DNA of 22,973 bases. Source: CAYNNP01 sp964398215. GTDB lineage: Bacteria > Planctomycetota > Planctomycetia > Pirellulales > Pirellulaceae. Numbering within the stretch: the stretch's first letter is position 1; the number at the start of each line of letters is the position of its first letter. The stretch lies in assembly GCA_964398215.1 (NCBI GenBank), contig CAYNNP010000086.1, positions 1-22,973 of the forward strand, written 5' to 3'. The notes beneath the pieces are model-generated. The model worked only from the letters and a program-made list of their open reading frames with translations, made no database searches and was not told the DNA's origin. Positions 15,401 to 22,971 of the stretch are shown piece by piece. The translations under genes were made by a program, and so were the position numbers.

Positions 15401-15421
15401 ATGGAGGAATAACGTATGTGA
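15401..15421 (+). other. Start-stop mini-ORF (AUG-UGA) with consensus SD, infB leader
   Basis: GGAGGA (15403-15408) lies 7 bases before ATG (15416-15418), which is followed directly by TGA (15419-15421). An overlapping four-codon frame ATG-GAG-GAA-TAA begins at 15401. This is the best SD in the surrounding area, yet it serves no longer frame. It is 173 bases before the infB start. Confidence 0.35.
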
Positions 15422-15593
15422 TTTTTTGAGCATTACCCAACGAAACCCAATTAAAAAACTTTAAAACAAAAATGCAGGCTTGAGATCGATGGTTCCAAAG
15501 AATTGACATGGATACTAACGAACACTCACCATCAAACGCATGTCTGTTTGAGTCGATTGGGCTTCACAATGAATTTGACAGGATTTTTACCCA

Positions 15594-18539
15594 GTGCCCG
15601 CACGTATTTACGCGCTCGCAAAAGAACTTAGTCTCGACAGCAAAGACCTCGTCGATATCGTCAAAAAAGTCGGTATCACAGGAAAGGGCTCCGCGCTCGC
15701 TAGTCTTTCCGATTCGGAAGAACAGCGTGTTCGAGATCATATCGCTGGCTCTGCGAAACCCGCAGAGAAACCAGAGAAACCTTCTGCTGCGCCAGCCGCT
15801 GTTCGCGAAGAAACAGCATCTTCTGACCGAAAACCGGTCACAATAGTCGGACGAAGTGTTGGTTCTAAACCAACCGAGAATAAGAATGTCGAAGGCACAG
15901 TGAAGGTGGCACCAGCGCCAATCCCTTCAGTGACTTTGCCGCCTGTTCAGGAGCCTGCGCCGGTTGAGGCGAAAGAGCCCAAGCCACAGGCGCCAGATGT
16001 TCGGCTTCCCACCAAGCCCGTGCCGGCTTCGCCTGCGGCAACAAATCCTGCCGCGGATTCGACGGCGAAAAAGCCGCCCATCGGGCGGAAGTCACCGCTT
16101 TCACCAAAGTCAACGGGCGCTCCGAAGTCACCATCGGCACCGATCCCGCCGACTCCGATGCCAACCACTCCTCCACCACGTCGCGGTGGCGGTCTGACCG
16201 GGCGTGTTCGCAAATCCGACTCAGCACCAGTCGCTCCCATCCGAAACGAGGACGCTGGCGAAGGACGCATGAGGCAACTGGACGCCCCGCGCAAGCCGAT
16301 TGAAAAACGAGGCGATGCTGGTAAAAGCAAACGTCGCGAACCGAAAATCAATGTGCGAGTTGCCGCACTACCCGATGCGCCAGCTCCCACGGTCAAGCCT
16401 ACCCAGAGCGGAAAGGCACAAAAGCCTGATATCAAGCTCAGCAAAGATTTGATCGCTGAAGCAAAGCAAGGTACCAAGCCGCCGATCGAGAAACTTGCTG
16501 CTGAAAAGAAAAGCAGCGATGAACGAGCTAAGGGTGGCAACAAAAGTCGCGGCGGACTTTCCCGCTTTACCGATAAACGGCGCGAGAAAGACGGCGAAGA
16601 AGAAAAGGGCAAAGAGAAAAAGTCGCTCGGTGACGTGCGCCGCGAACGCGGTCGACGCCAAAAGAATGTTCGACTGAATTCTTATGGCAACAATCGTGGT
16701 CGTGGTCAAACGCTTCGACGCAAAGGCACCAATACCGCAGCGCCTCGTAAAGACGCCGTTGCGATTGAATTGCCATGCACCATCCGAAGCTTCTCCCAAG
16801 AAGCCAGTGTTCCAATTGCCAGCGTCATGAAAGTGATGATGGGCATGGGAATCATGGGCAATATCAATTCGGAAATGGATTTTGAAACCGCCGAAATGAT
16901 CGCTGCCGAACTGGATCTCACGATCGAACTCAAGCAGTCTGAGACGCTCGAAGACGAAGTCATCACGACCATTGAAGCGATCGAAGACGATCCAGATTCT
17001 TTGGTGACACGTCCTCCAATCATTACCTTCCTTGGCCACGTTGACCACGGTAAAACGAGCCTGCTGGATTACTTGATCGGTATCGACGTTGTCAGTGGCG
17101 AAGCCGGCGGGATCACACAGCACATCCGGGCCTACACGATTGATAACGATGGCAAACCCATCACGTTTGTCGATACGCCTGGCCACGAAGCGTTTACAGA
17201 AATGCGAGCGCGTGGTGCGAACGTAACCGACATTGCGGTCTTGGTTGTCGCGGCCGATGACGGAATCATGCCGCAAACCCAAGAAGCGATCAGCCATGCC
17301 AAGGCGGCCGAAGTGCCGATCGTGGTTGCAATGAACAAGATCGACTTGGAAGGCGTTGACCCCAACCGAGTTTTGACTCAGCTAACTGAATACGAGTTGA
17401 CGCCAAGTGAATGGGGCGGGGACGTCGAAGTCGTTCAAACCAGTGCCACCAAGGGTACGGGGATGGACGAATTGCTCGAAACGATTCTGACGATCGCGGA
17501 ATTGAATGAGTACACCGCGAACCCAGATCGATCCGCCGTGGGTGTTTGCTTGGAAGCCGAACAGCAAGGCGACCGCGGGGTTGTCGCTAAAATGGTCATC
17601 CAAAGTGGAACACTACGGGTTGGCGACATTTTGGTCTGCGGTCCTGCACACGGACGCGTTCGGGCCATGAATGATACGTTGACCGGTGAATCAATAGCCG
17701 AGGCTGGACCAAGTACACCTGTGAACCTGATGGGCTTTGATTGTGCTCCAGGCGCCGGTGATCGATTCCATGTTTTGGACAATATTGGCCAGGCTCGCCA
17801 GATTGCTGAATCACGTGCTGCAGAAACCAGTCGCGAAGCGTTGTCGGGAATCACGACGAAAGTTTCGTTCATTGATTTCCAAAGCAGATTGCAATCTGGA
17901 AATCTTGGGACATCCCAAGAGAAAGCCAAGCTGAACTTGATCGTCCGTGCGGATGTAAAAGGTTCGCTGGAAGCAATCGACAAAGAGCTTGCAAAGTTCG
18001 ATCACCCAGAAGTCGAACTGAAGGTCTTGCAGCGTAGTGTTGGCGGAGTGACGCTGGCAGACGTAACACTTGCATCGGCATCGGATGCTGTCATCGTCGC
18101 GTTCAACGTTATCCCTGATGAACAAGCGCGTTCGCTGGCGGATGACCGGAACATCGAAGTTCGACGTTATGAAGTGATCTACAAACTGACAGACGACATC
18201 AAAGCGATGATCGAAGGTCGATTGAAACCAGAAGAACGTGTTGTTGAACTTGGACGTGCTGTTGTCAAACAGGTCTTCAGTATCAGCCGTGTCGGTACAG
18301 TCGCTGGTTGCTATGTCCTGAATGGGTCAGTCCAACGAAACTGCAGAATCCGTGTCAATCGCGATGGTCGAACCATCGGTGATTACGGCTTGGACTCTCT
18401 GAAACGCATCAAGGAAGACGTCAAAGAAGTTCCTCGCGGAATGGAATGTGGTATTCGGCTGCAAGGATTCAATGACATCAAACAGGATGACGTCTTAGAA
18501 GCCTACAAGATCGAAGAGGTTGCTAGAACATTGGACTGA
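15594..18539 (+). CDS. infB: Translation initiation factor IF-2
   Basis: GTPase that brings initiator tRNA to the 30S subunit. At 981 aa it is long for the family because of a linker at about 53-375 rich in Pro, Lys, Ala and Arg. An IF2 N-terminal module (1-52) is followed by this linker and a second N-module-like segment (about 385-450) before the G domain. G motifs: GHVDHGKT at 481-488, DTPGHEAF from 527, NKID from 581. The C-terminal domains II-IV are present, ending DVLEAYKIEEVARTLD. The start is GTG, with AGGA ten bases upstream. The first residues PARIYALAKEL match the usual IF2 N-terminus, which supports this start. Confidence 0.97.
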   Translation: MPARIYALAKELSLDSKDLVDIVKKVGITGKGSALASLSDSEEQRVRDHIAGSAKPAEKPEKPSAAPAAVREETASSDRKPVTIVGRSVGSKPTENKNVEGTVKVAPAPIPSVTLPPVQEPAPVEAKEPKPQAPDVRLPTKPVPASPAATNPAADSTAKKPPIGRKSPLSPKSTGAPKSPSAPIPPTPMPTTPPPRRGGGLTGRVRKSDSAPVAPIRNEDAGEGRMRQLDAPRKPIEKRGDAGKSKRREPKINVRVAALPDAPAPTVKPTQSGKAQKPDIKLSKDLIAEAKQGTKPPIEKLAAEKKSSDERAKGGNKSRGGLSRFTDKRREKDGEEEKGKEKKSLGDVRRERGRRQKNVRLNSYGNNRGRGQTLRRKGTNTAAPRKDAVAIELPCTIRSFSQEASVPIASVMKVMMGMGIMGNINSEMDFETAEMIAAELDLTIELKQSETLEDEVITTIEAIEDDPDSLVTRPPIITFLGHVDHGKTSLLDYLIGIDVVSGEAGGITQHIRAYTIDNDGKPITFVDTPGHEAFTEMRARGANVTDIAVLVVAADDGIMPQTQEAISHAKAAEVPIVVAMNKIDLEGVDPNRVLTQLTEYELTPSEWGGDVEVVQTSATKGTGMDELLETILTIAELNEYTANPDRSAVGVCLEAEQQGDRGVVAKMVIQSGTLRVGDILVCGPAHGRVRAMNDTLTGESIAEAGPSTPVNLMGFDCAPGAGDRFHVLDNIGQARQIAESRAAETSREALSGITTKVSFIDFQSRLQSGNLGTSQEKAKLNLIVRADVKGSLEAIDKELAKFDHPEVELKVLQRSVGGVTLADVTLASASDAVIVAFNVIPDEQARSLADDRNIEVRRYEVIYKLTDDIKAMIEGRLKPEERVVELGRAVVKQVFSISRVGTVAGCYVLNGSVQRNCRIRVNRDGRTIGDYGLDSLKRIKEDVKEVPRGMECGIRLQGFNDIKQDDVLEAYKIEEVARTLD

Positions 18540-18565
18540 TCAGTTCTTGTTCCAGCGTAGAAACA

Positions 18566-18586
18566 CGGCAGAGAAACGTTCTGCCG
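18566..18586 (+). other. Hairpin between infB and rbfA
   Basis: A perfect 7-bp stem (CGGCAGA and TCTGCCG) with a 7-base loop lies 26 bases after the infB stop. It is followed by GATTAAAATG without a T tract, so it is more likely an RNA-processing or stability element than a strong terminator. Confidence 0.45.
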
Positions 18587-18633
18587 GATTAAAATGATCT
18601 GTCAAACCTTTCCCATCGCATCAAGGCATCGTC

Positions 18634-19041
18634 GTGACTAGTCGTCGTCTCCTGAAAGCCGCCGAAGCAATTCGCGAGGTGGTTGCGTCGTCGATACTGA
18701 CCGAATTGCGAGACCCTCGCGTTCAAGACGTCACCGTCATTTCTGTTGAGGTGACGCCTGATATGCGCGAAGCCAGGGTTTCGGTCAGCGTCATGGGCGA
18801 AGAAAACAAGCAGACCCTGGCGCTCCGCGGACTGCAAAGCTCGGCAGGCTTTCTGCAAAGCAAGATCGCGAACCGTATTGATTCACGCTACACCCCAAAA
18901 TTGCGGTTCGAATTGAACAAAGGAATTCAACATGCCACGCTTGTGAGTGACATCTTGAATCGTATTGAACAAGAGCGGGGACAGGATTCTCCCGCCACAG
19001 AAGAACCGATCGCTGAGGAACCTCCCAGCAACCCTGCATGA
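18634..19041 (+). CDS. rbfA: Ribosome-binding factor A
   Basis: Assists late maturation of the 30S subunit (16S rRNA 5' end) and cold adaptation. The 135-aa protein is one KH-type domain: RRLLKAAEAIREVVASSIL, then LRDPRVQDVTVISVEVTPDM and YTPKLRFELNKGIQHATLVSD, matching the family from end to end. The last 20 residues are acidic and Pro-rich and not conserved. The start is GTG with AAGG 7 bases upstream. It lies 94 bases after infB, the common infB-rbfA order. No truB follows. Confidence 0.95.
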   Translation: MTSRRLLKAAEAIREVVASSILTELRDPRVQDVTVISVEVTPDMREARVSVSVMGEENKQTLALRGLQSSAGFLQSKIANRIDSRYTPKLRFELNKGIQHATLVSDILNRIEQERGQDSPATEEPIAEEPPSNPA

Positions 19042-19139
19042 TGCTTCGGCATCAAGTAGTCAGATTGCTTTCGAGCAACATCCTGAGATGCAACTTTTGA
19101 TTTTTTACCATCTAATCTCCCACCAATCTGCAATATCGA

Positions 19140-20408
19140 ATGGCTGCTAGTAATCGTGCCAAGCTGATCAGCAAGCTCCAGACCGAACTCAAGAAGCGAT
19201 ACAAACTTCCTCCCGCGCAACCAACGCGACCACTGCTAGAGCACATGCTCTATGCCAGTTTGCTGGAGGACGCACCCGCCGACTTGGCCGATGAAGGGCT
19301 CGCCAAGTGCGAACAAGAATTCTTTGACTGGAACGAAGTGCGTGTTACCACTGCCAGTGAATTGACCGATGTATTGTCTCGTTTGCCCGATCCGGAAAAA
19401 GCAGCGAATCGGCTCAAGAGCAATTTGCAGGCTGTGTTCGAGGAGTTCTATACATTTGACCTTGATCACTTGAAGAAAGAGAACTTGGGCAAAGCGGTCA
19501 ACAAGTTCGAGAAAATGCCAGGCATGACACCGTTCGTGCTCAGCTACACCGTCCAACACGGACTTGGTGGGCACTCGATTCCAATCGACTATTCAGCCAT
19601 GGTAATCATGCTGATCACTGGAATTGCTTCGCAACCTGAAGCCGCAGCTGGTCGTGTTCCAGGTTTGGAACGAGCAATCCCAAAGAACAAAGGGATCGAG
19701 TTTGCCACACTGCTGCACGAACCTGCCGTGGCGCTGAAAAAGAGCACGAAAAACAAAGAAGTCCGAGCGTTGATGAACGCCGTCGACAAAGGATCGGCTG
19801 ATCGTTTGGACCAATGGCTGAATGCAAAACGTGCAGCTAAACGGCGCGGCGTCAAGAAGATTGCTGCAGACAAAGAAGCCGCTCGCTTGGCCGCAGAAGC
19901 AGAGGCAGAAGCCGCCGCAGAAGCCGCTAGAAAGGCCAAAGAGAAAGCCGAAAGGAAGGTGGCTGCGAAACGCGAAGCCGAACGCAAGGCAGCCGAGAAA
20001 GCTGCGGCCGCACGACAAGCTGTCGTGAAAAAGAAAACAGTTTCCAGCTCACCGGCAAAGCCAAAGAAAGCAGTTGCTAAACCGGCGCCTAAGAAAGCAG
20101 CCGCAAAGAAGCCGGTAAAAACGGCTAAGAAGACCGCAAAAAAACCTGCCAAGAAAGCGCCGGTAAAGAAGGCCAAGAAAACAGCAACGACCAAGCAAAA
20201 GGTCGCGAAGAAGAAGTCCAAGGTAGCCGCAAAGTCGTCAACAACCAAAAAAGCCACCAAGAAAACGGCAACCAAAAAGAAGGCGACGAAAAAGACCGCC
20301 GCGAAAAAAGCGACAAAGAAAACTGCCAAGAAGGCGACGAAAAAGAAGGCCACCAAAAAGAGTTCAAAGTCAACAAACCGAAAACTCACAAAACGCAAAC
20401 CACGTTAG
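19140..20408 (+). CDS. Degenerate endonuclease-III-like (HhH-GPD) domain fused to a histone-H1-like basic tail
   Basis: The 422-aa protein has two parts. Residues 1-~215 look like an EndoIII/HhH-GPD fold: LLEHMLYASLLED in place of the N-terminal helix, then a helix-hairpin-helix from 126 (MPGMTPFVLSYTVQHGLGG) leading to IPID with D150 at the position of the catalytic Asp. The catalytic Lys of EndoIII aligns with Phe132, and the iron-sulfur cysteines are absent. Residues ~230-300 form a charged Ala/Glu/Lys/Arg helix, and ~300-422 are almost entirely Lys, Ala and Thr in KKA-type repeats like histone H1 tails. It probably binds DNA, as a chromatin-like or repair-related protein. A monofunctional glycosylase is possible; lyase activity is unlikely. 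No SD is seen. It lies 98 bases after rbfA. Confidence 0.75.
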   Translation: MAASNRAKLISKLQTELKKRYKLPPAQPTRPLLEHMLYASLLEDAPADLADEGLAKCEQEFFDWNEVRVTTASELTDVLSRLPDPEKAANRLKSNLQAVFEEFYTFDLDHLKKENLGKAVNKFEKMPGMTPFVLSYTVQHGLGGHSIPIDYSAMVIMLITGIASQPEAAAGRVPGLERAIPKNKGIEFATLLHEPAVALKKSTKNKEVRALMNAVDKGSADRLDQWLNAKRAAKRRGVKKIAADKEAARLAAEAEAEAAAEAARKAKEKAERKVAAKREAERKAAEKAAAARQAVVKKKTVSSSPAKPKKAVAKPAPKKAAAKKPVKTAKKTAKKPAKKAPVKKAKKTATTKQKVAKKKSKVAAKSSTTKKATKKTATKKKATKKTAAKKATKKTAKKATKKKATKKSSKSTNRKLTKRKPR

Positions 20409-20431
20409 TAAAACCTTTTTTGTTTTGTGAG
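20385..20431. repeat. 10-bp inverted repeat spanning the stop of the EndoIII-like gene
   Basis: CTCACAAAAC (20385-20394) and GTTTTGTGAG (20422-20431) are perfect complements with a 27-base loop that contains the stop codon and a run of six T. There is no T tract after the stem, so it is not a standard terminator on the + strand. Confidence 0.35.
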
Positions 20432-20474
20432 CGGCAAGACGCAACCAGCCGCCGTTGGCTTTGTAGCATTTTGG

Positions 20475-20535
20475 TAACCCGAAGCGTGAGCGAGGGACCG
20501 ACTCAAGATCGATTGTCCCTCGCTGAAGCGTTTTT
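20475..20535 (+). repeat. Planctomycete-type dispersed palindrome (encoding the spurious 'TRSVSEG' peptide)
   Basis: The arms AGCGAGGGAC (20488-20497) and GTCCCTCGCT (20514-20523) are perfect 10-bp complements with a 16-base loop, flanked by GTAACCCGAAGCGTG on the left and GAAGCGTTTTTG on the right. Translation of the left arm gives VTRSVSEG, a peptide I recall as frequent in spurious planctomycete ORFs. With T5 after the right arm it may act as terminator for the upstream gene. Confidence 0.6.
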
Positions 20536-20706
20536 GAAGTTGCGCTTTTCAATATGGTGTTTGGCTGTAGGCCGGACCGAGCAAACGCTGCAATTGCCGG
20601 AACTTCGGACGCGAATAGAAACGTCGTTGATAGCGTAATCTCCGCGACACAATAGAGGCGTTTGCGCTGTTCCGGCACGTATCGCGTCAATGCTTTGCCA
20701 CATCCG

Positions 20707-20799
20707 GCAGTGCAAATCACTTTTTCAAAGTAGGTTGGCACTCCTGCCCGACTGAATTTAAAAACGCTTTGAATCGGGCAAAAAGTGATTCACCCTGCC
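20707..20799 (-). repeat. MITE-like element, copy B
   Basis: This is the reverse-oriented relative of 110-221. The ends are inverted repeats: AAATCACTTTTT (20714-20725) and AAAAAGTGATT (20780-20790), with inner arms TGCCCGA and TCGGGCA. It shares the block TTCAGTCGGGCAGGA and the run ACTTTGA, then AAAGTGATTT, with copy A. At about 93 bases it is shorter than copy A. It lies about 40 bases upstream of the yebC promoter and has no coding capacity. Confidence 0.6.
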
Positions 20800-20836
20800 C
20801 TGTCCGGTGATCGCCTCGAATGGATCGCATCCAACA

Positions 20837-20845
20837 TGCTATAAT
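20837..20845 (+). promoter_or_regulatory. Extended -10 promoter for yebC
   Basis: TGCTATAAT is a perfect extended -10 element (TG at 20837-20838, TATAAT at 20840-20845). The -35 region is poor (TCGAAT at 18-base spacing), as is common with extended -10 promoters. Predicted transcription starts near 20852, giving a leader of about 44 bases. Confidence 0.6.
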
Positions 20846-20895
20846 CTATCCTGCAGACCATTTTAACGACACCAACTTATCTAATCAGTATCGGT

Positions 20896-21636
20896 ATGGC
20901 AGGACATTCAAAGTGGGCCAACATCCAACACCGCAAGGGTCGTGTGGATGCGGCAAGAGGAAAACTGTGGAGCAGGCTTAGCAAAGCGATCATCATTGCC
21001 GCGCAATCTGGCGGAGGCGATCCCTCCGCCAATCATCGTTTGCGAAAAGCAATCGATGATGCAAAAGCCGTCAGCATGCCCAAAGACAATATCAACCGCG
21101 CGATCAAACGCGGAACAGGCGAACTTGGCGGCGATCGCGTCGAAGAAGTCGTCTATGAGGGCTATGGTCCTGGCGGTGTCGCTGTGATGTGCGAGACTTT
21201 GACAGATAATCGCAACCGAACGAACCCTGAACTCAAAACCATCTTTTCAAAGAATGGTGGCGAGATCGGTAAGTCTGGTTGCGTCGCCTATCTGTTTGAA
21301 AGGAAAGGCACACTGCTGTTTGATTCGACGGCGGCCGACGAAGAAACGTTGACCGAAATCGCACTTGAGAATGGTGCCGAGGACGTTGAATCGGTCGACG
21401 ACAAAATCCAAGTCACCTGTGCGCCAGATGCCTACCTTGAACTTTCCGAAGCCTTCAAGGCAAAGGAAATCGAGGCTGAAATGAGCCAAGTTGGCCTTGT
21501 TCCGACCACCACCGTGGATCTGGATGCGGACACGGCAAAAAAAGCAGTTCGGTTGCTCCAGGCCTTGGATGACCATGACGATGTTCAAACCGTCAGCACA
21601 AACCTAAATATCACTGACGATATTCTGGAAGAGTAG
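20896..21636 (+). CDS. yebC: YebC/PmpR-family protein
   Basis: A 246-aa, full-length member of the YebC family. These proteins were described as DNA-binding transcriptional regulators, and more recently some members as ribosome-associated factors that ease translation through polyproline or stalling stretches. The N-terminus MAGHSKWANIQHRKGRVDA is nearly invariant in the family, and MPKDNINRAIKRGTGE, YEGYGPGGVAV and the central TDNRNRT are all present. The C-terminal domain includes SQVGLVPTTTV. No SD is visible before the ATG. It stands alone with its own promoter; ruvC, often adjacent in other bacteria, is not here. Confidence 0.95.
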   Translation: MAGHSKWANIQHRKGRVDAARGKLWSRLSKAIIIAAQSGGGDPSANHRLRKAIDDAKAVSMPKDNINRAIKRGTGELGGDRVEEVVYEGYGPGGVAVMCETLTDNRNRTNPELKTIFSKNGGEIGKSGCVAYLFERKGTLLFDSTAADEETLTEIALENGAEDVESVDDKIQVTCAPDAYLELSEAFKAKEIEAEMSQVGLVPTTTVDLDADTAKKAVRLLQALDDHDDVQTVSTNLNITDDILEE

Positions 21637-21646
21637 CCATCAAATC

Positions 21647-21729
21647 GGAAATTCATAACCTTGAATTTTCCTGGTTGGTAGTCATTCCAACCACACTCTG
21701 CGTTCGTATCCAGTAGGATAAATGCAGAG
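21647..21729 (+). other. Three consecutive hairpins in the yebC-moxR spacer
   Basis: Stem 1: GGAAATTCA (21647-21655) with TGAATTTTCC (21662-21671), one bulge. Stem 2: TGGTTGG (21672-21678) with CCAACCA (21687-21693), perfect. Stem 3: CTCTGC (21696-21701) with GCAGAG (21724-21729), enclosing TATCC/GGATA (21707-21720). They are packed almost without gaps, 11 bases after the yebC stop and 65 bases before the next start. None has a T tract. They could be a 3' end structure, a leader element or a small RNA. Confidence 0.45.
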
Positions 21730-21794
21730 CATGGCTTTGGGCATTCGCTAGCCACTCGAACTTACATTTCACCAAACCTTCATGAAGACGCCAC

Positions 21795-22799
21795 ATGAGT
21801 ACTGCTGCTGAATCGATGCAAGCACAAGCCGAAGAATTCCGAGACCGCTATAACGCTGTCAAGGAAATGATCGGACGTGTGATAGTTGGGCACGACGATA
21901 TCGTTCACGGTGTCCTGACAGCGATGCTATGTGGAGGACATTGCTTGCTGGAAGGCGTTCCTGGGCTCGGTAAGACAATGTTGGTCCGGACACTTTCCGA
22001 AGTCCTTGACCTGAATTTTAGCCGCATCCAGTTCACCCCTGATTTGATGCCCGCTGATATTTTGGGCACGAACATGATTGTGGAAGATGAAACGGGGCGA
22101 AAGAGTTTTGAATTCCAGCGGGGGCCTGTGTTCACACAGATTCTGTTGGCAGACGAAATCAACCGGGCGACCCCAAAGACGCAATCGGCGATGCTCGAAA
22201 CGATGCAGGAAGGCACTGTGACAGCAGCCGGCACGCGATACTATCTTGATCAACCGTTCTTTGTCTTGGCGACCCAGAACCCGATCGAACAAGAAGGTAC
22301 CTACCCGCTGCCCGAAGCACAGTTGGACCGTTTTCTGTTCAAGCTGGTTGTGGGATACAGCAATCGTGATGACCTCAACACGATTGTCGACCGGACGACT
22401 CGGCGCGAGAAAATCAATGTCGAAAAGGTCATGAATGGTGAAGAGATCATCAAGTGGCAATCGCTTGTTCGCGACGTGATCTTGGCGCCGCACGTGCAAG
22501 ACTATTTAGTACGTTTGACTTTGGCAACACATCCCGACGGGCCACAATCCGTTGCGGCAACGAACAACTATGTACGTTGGGGCAGCAGCCCGCGTGGTGC
22601 TCAGACGCTTGCACTTGCGTCCAAAGTCCGTGCCTTGCTGGAGGGACGCTTCAACGTCAGCTTTGAAGACGTGCGCCGAGTCTATCTGCCAGCAATGCGG
22701 CACCGCGTACTATTGAACTTCGAAGCGCAAGCCGAAGGCATCGAAGCGGACAAGGTACTCCTGGATATCCTTGAAAAAGTACCAGAGAAAGCTGACTGA
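21795..22799 (+). CDS. MoxR-type AAA+ ATPase
   Basis: A 334-aa AAA+ ATPase of the MoxR family, chaperone-like enzymes that usually work with von Willebrand factor A or DUF58 proteins to insert metals or assemble complexes. Walker A is GVPGLGKT and Walker B is ILLADEINRA. Sensor 1 is ATQNPIEQEGTYPLPEAQLDRF, in which the QNP and LPEAQLDRF pieces are the family signature. The lid domain holds YVRWGSSPRGAQTLALASK (sensor 2). The start at 21795 has GAAGA about 9 bases upstream. Downstream only 174 bases remain, filled with repeats, so the usual partner gene is absent on that side. Confidence 0.95.
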   Translation: MSTAAESMQAQAEEFRDRYNAVKEMIGRVIVGHDDIVHGVLTAMLCGGHCLLEGVPGLGKTMLVRTLSEVLDLNFSRIQFTPDLMPADILGTNMIVEDETGRKSFEFQRGPVFTQILLADEINRATPKTQSAMLETMQEGTVTAAGTRYYLDQPFFVLATQNPIEQEGTYPLPEAQLDRFLFKLVVGYSNRDDLNTIVDRTTRREKINVEKVMNGEEIIKWQSLVRDVILAPHVQDYLVRLTLATHPDGPQSVAATNNYVRWGSSPRGAQTLALASKVRALLEGRFNVSFEDVRRVYLPAMRHRVLLNFEAQAEGIEADKVLLDILEKVPEKAD

Positions 22800-22800
22800 G

Positions 22801-22818
22801 TTGATGAACCTGCATCAA
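22801..22818 (+). other. Small hairpin directly after the MoxR stop
   Basis: TTGATG and CATCAA flank AACCTG, a perfect 6-bp stem starting one base after the stop codon. There is no T tract. It may protect the mRNA end; weak evidence. Confidence 0.3.
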
Positions 22819-22865
22819 CTGTCATAGGTGACTACTGTTTGAATCTCAGATAGGCCGTTGCATTC

Positions 22866-22903
22866 GTTTGTAGTACCGCCTTCATAAAGCCGGTACTACA
22901 AAC
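22866..22903. repeat. REP-like long palindrome
   Basis: GTTTGTAGTACCG (22866-22878) and CGGTACTACAAAC (22891-22903) are perfect 13-bp complements. After one C-C mismatch three more pairs (CTT/AAG) form around a CATA loop. Similar 'GTAGTACCGG' palindromes are, from memory, repeated between genes in planctomycete genomes. It may also end transcription of the MoxR gene, although no T tract follows. Confidence 0.65.
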
Positions 22904-22939
22904 TGATCGTAAGCCAGCTTTGCTTGAGCGCTTGTTGAT

Positions 22940-22971
22940 TTACTGAGCCGCTGGGCGATAGCCCCGGTTTC
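22940..22971 (-). repeat. Dispersed motif, copy 2
   Basis: Read on the minus strand, this matches 9-40 at 24 of 32 positions with the shared core GGCTATCGCC. It lies in non-coding sequence after the REP-like palindrome. The two copies are in opposite orientation at the two ends of the window. Confidence 0.4.

Larger units (their letters stand above)
15229..15593 (+). other. nusA-infB spacer, 365 bases
   Basis: No gene is recognised. A weak stem (AAGTCC at 15257-15262 with GGACTT at 15284-15289, then T) may be the nusA terminator. A perfect 12-base palindrome ACTCGATCGAGT lies at 15378-15389, and a consensus SD with start-stop codons at 15403-15421. The stretch 15440-15475 is A-rich. No clear promoter is seen, so infB may be transcribed from nusA or from an unrecognised promoter here. 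Confidence 0.5.
20409..20895 (+). other. Repeat-rich intergenic region, 487 bases
   Basis: It holds the 20475-20535 palindromic repeat, the MITE-like copy B at 20707-20799 and the yebC promoter. Between the repeats (about 20540-20706) there is no recognisable gene. Frames open there encode peptides (for example around VTRSVSEG) that look like translations of dispersed repeats rather than proteins. Confidence 0.6.

Noticed and set aside
15947..16612. Minus-strand frame of 221 codons
   Set aside because: Antisense of the Pro/Lys-rich IF2 linker; low-complexity and without motifs.
16368..17297. Minus-strand frame of 309 codons
   Set aside because: It lies wholly within infB, whose GTPase motifs are on the + strand; no family motif is seen.
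19589..20398. Long minus-strand frame of 269 codons opposite the EndoIII-H1 gene
   Set aside because: It is the antisense of Lys/Ala repeats, giving only Phe, Ala and Ser runs; the + frame has a recognisable domain.
20370..20741. Minus-strand frame of 123 codons in the repeat-rich spacer
   Set aside because: It begins in the MITE-like copy B and runs through the 'TRSVSEG' palindrome, so it is composed of repeat sequence rather than a protein family.
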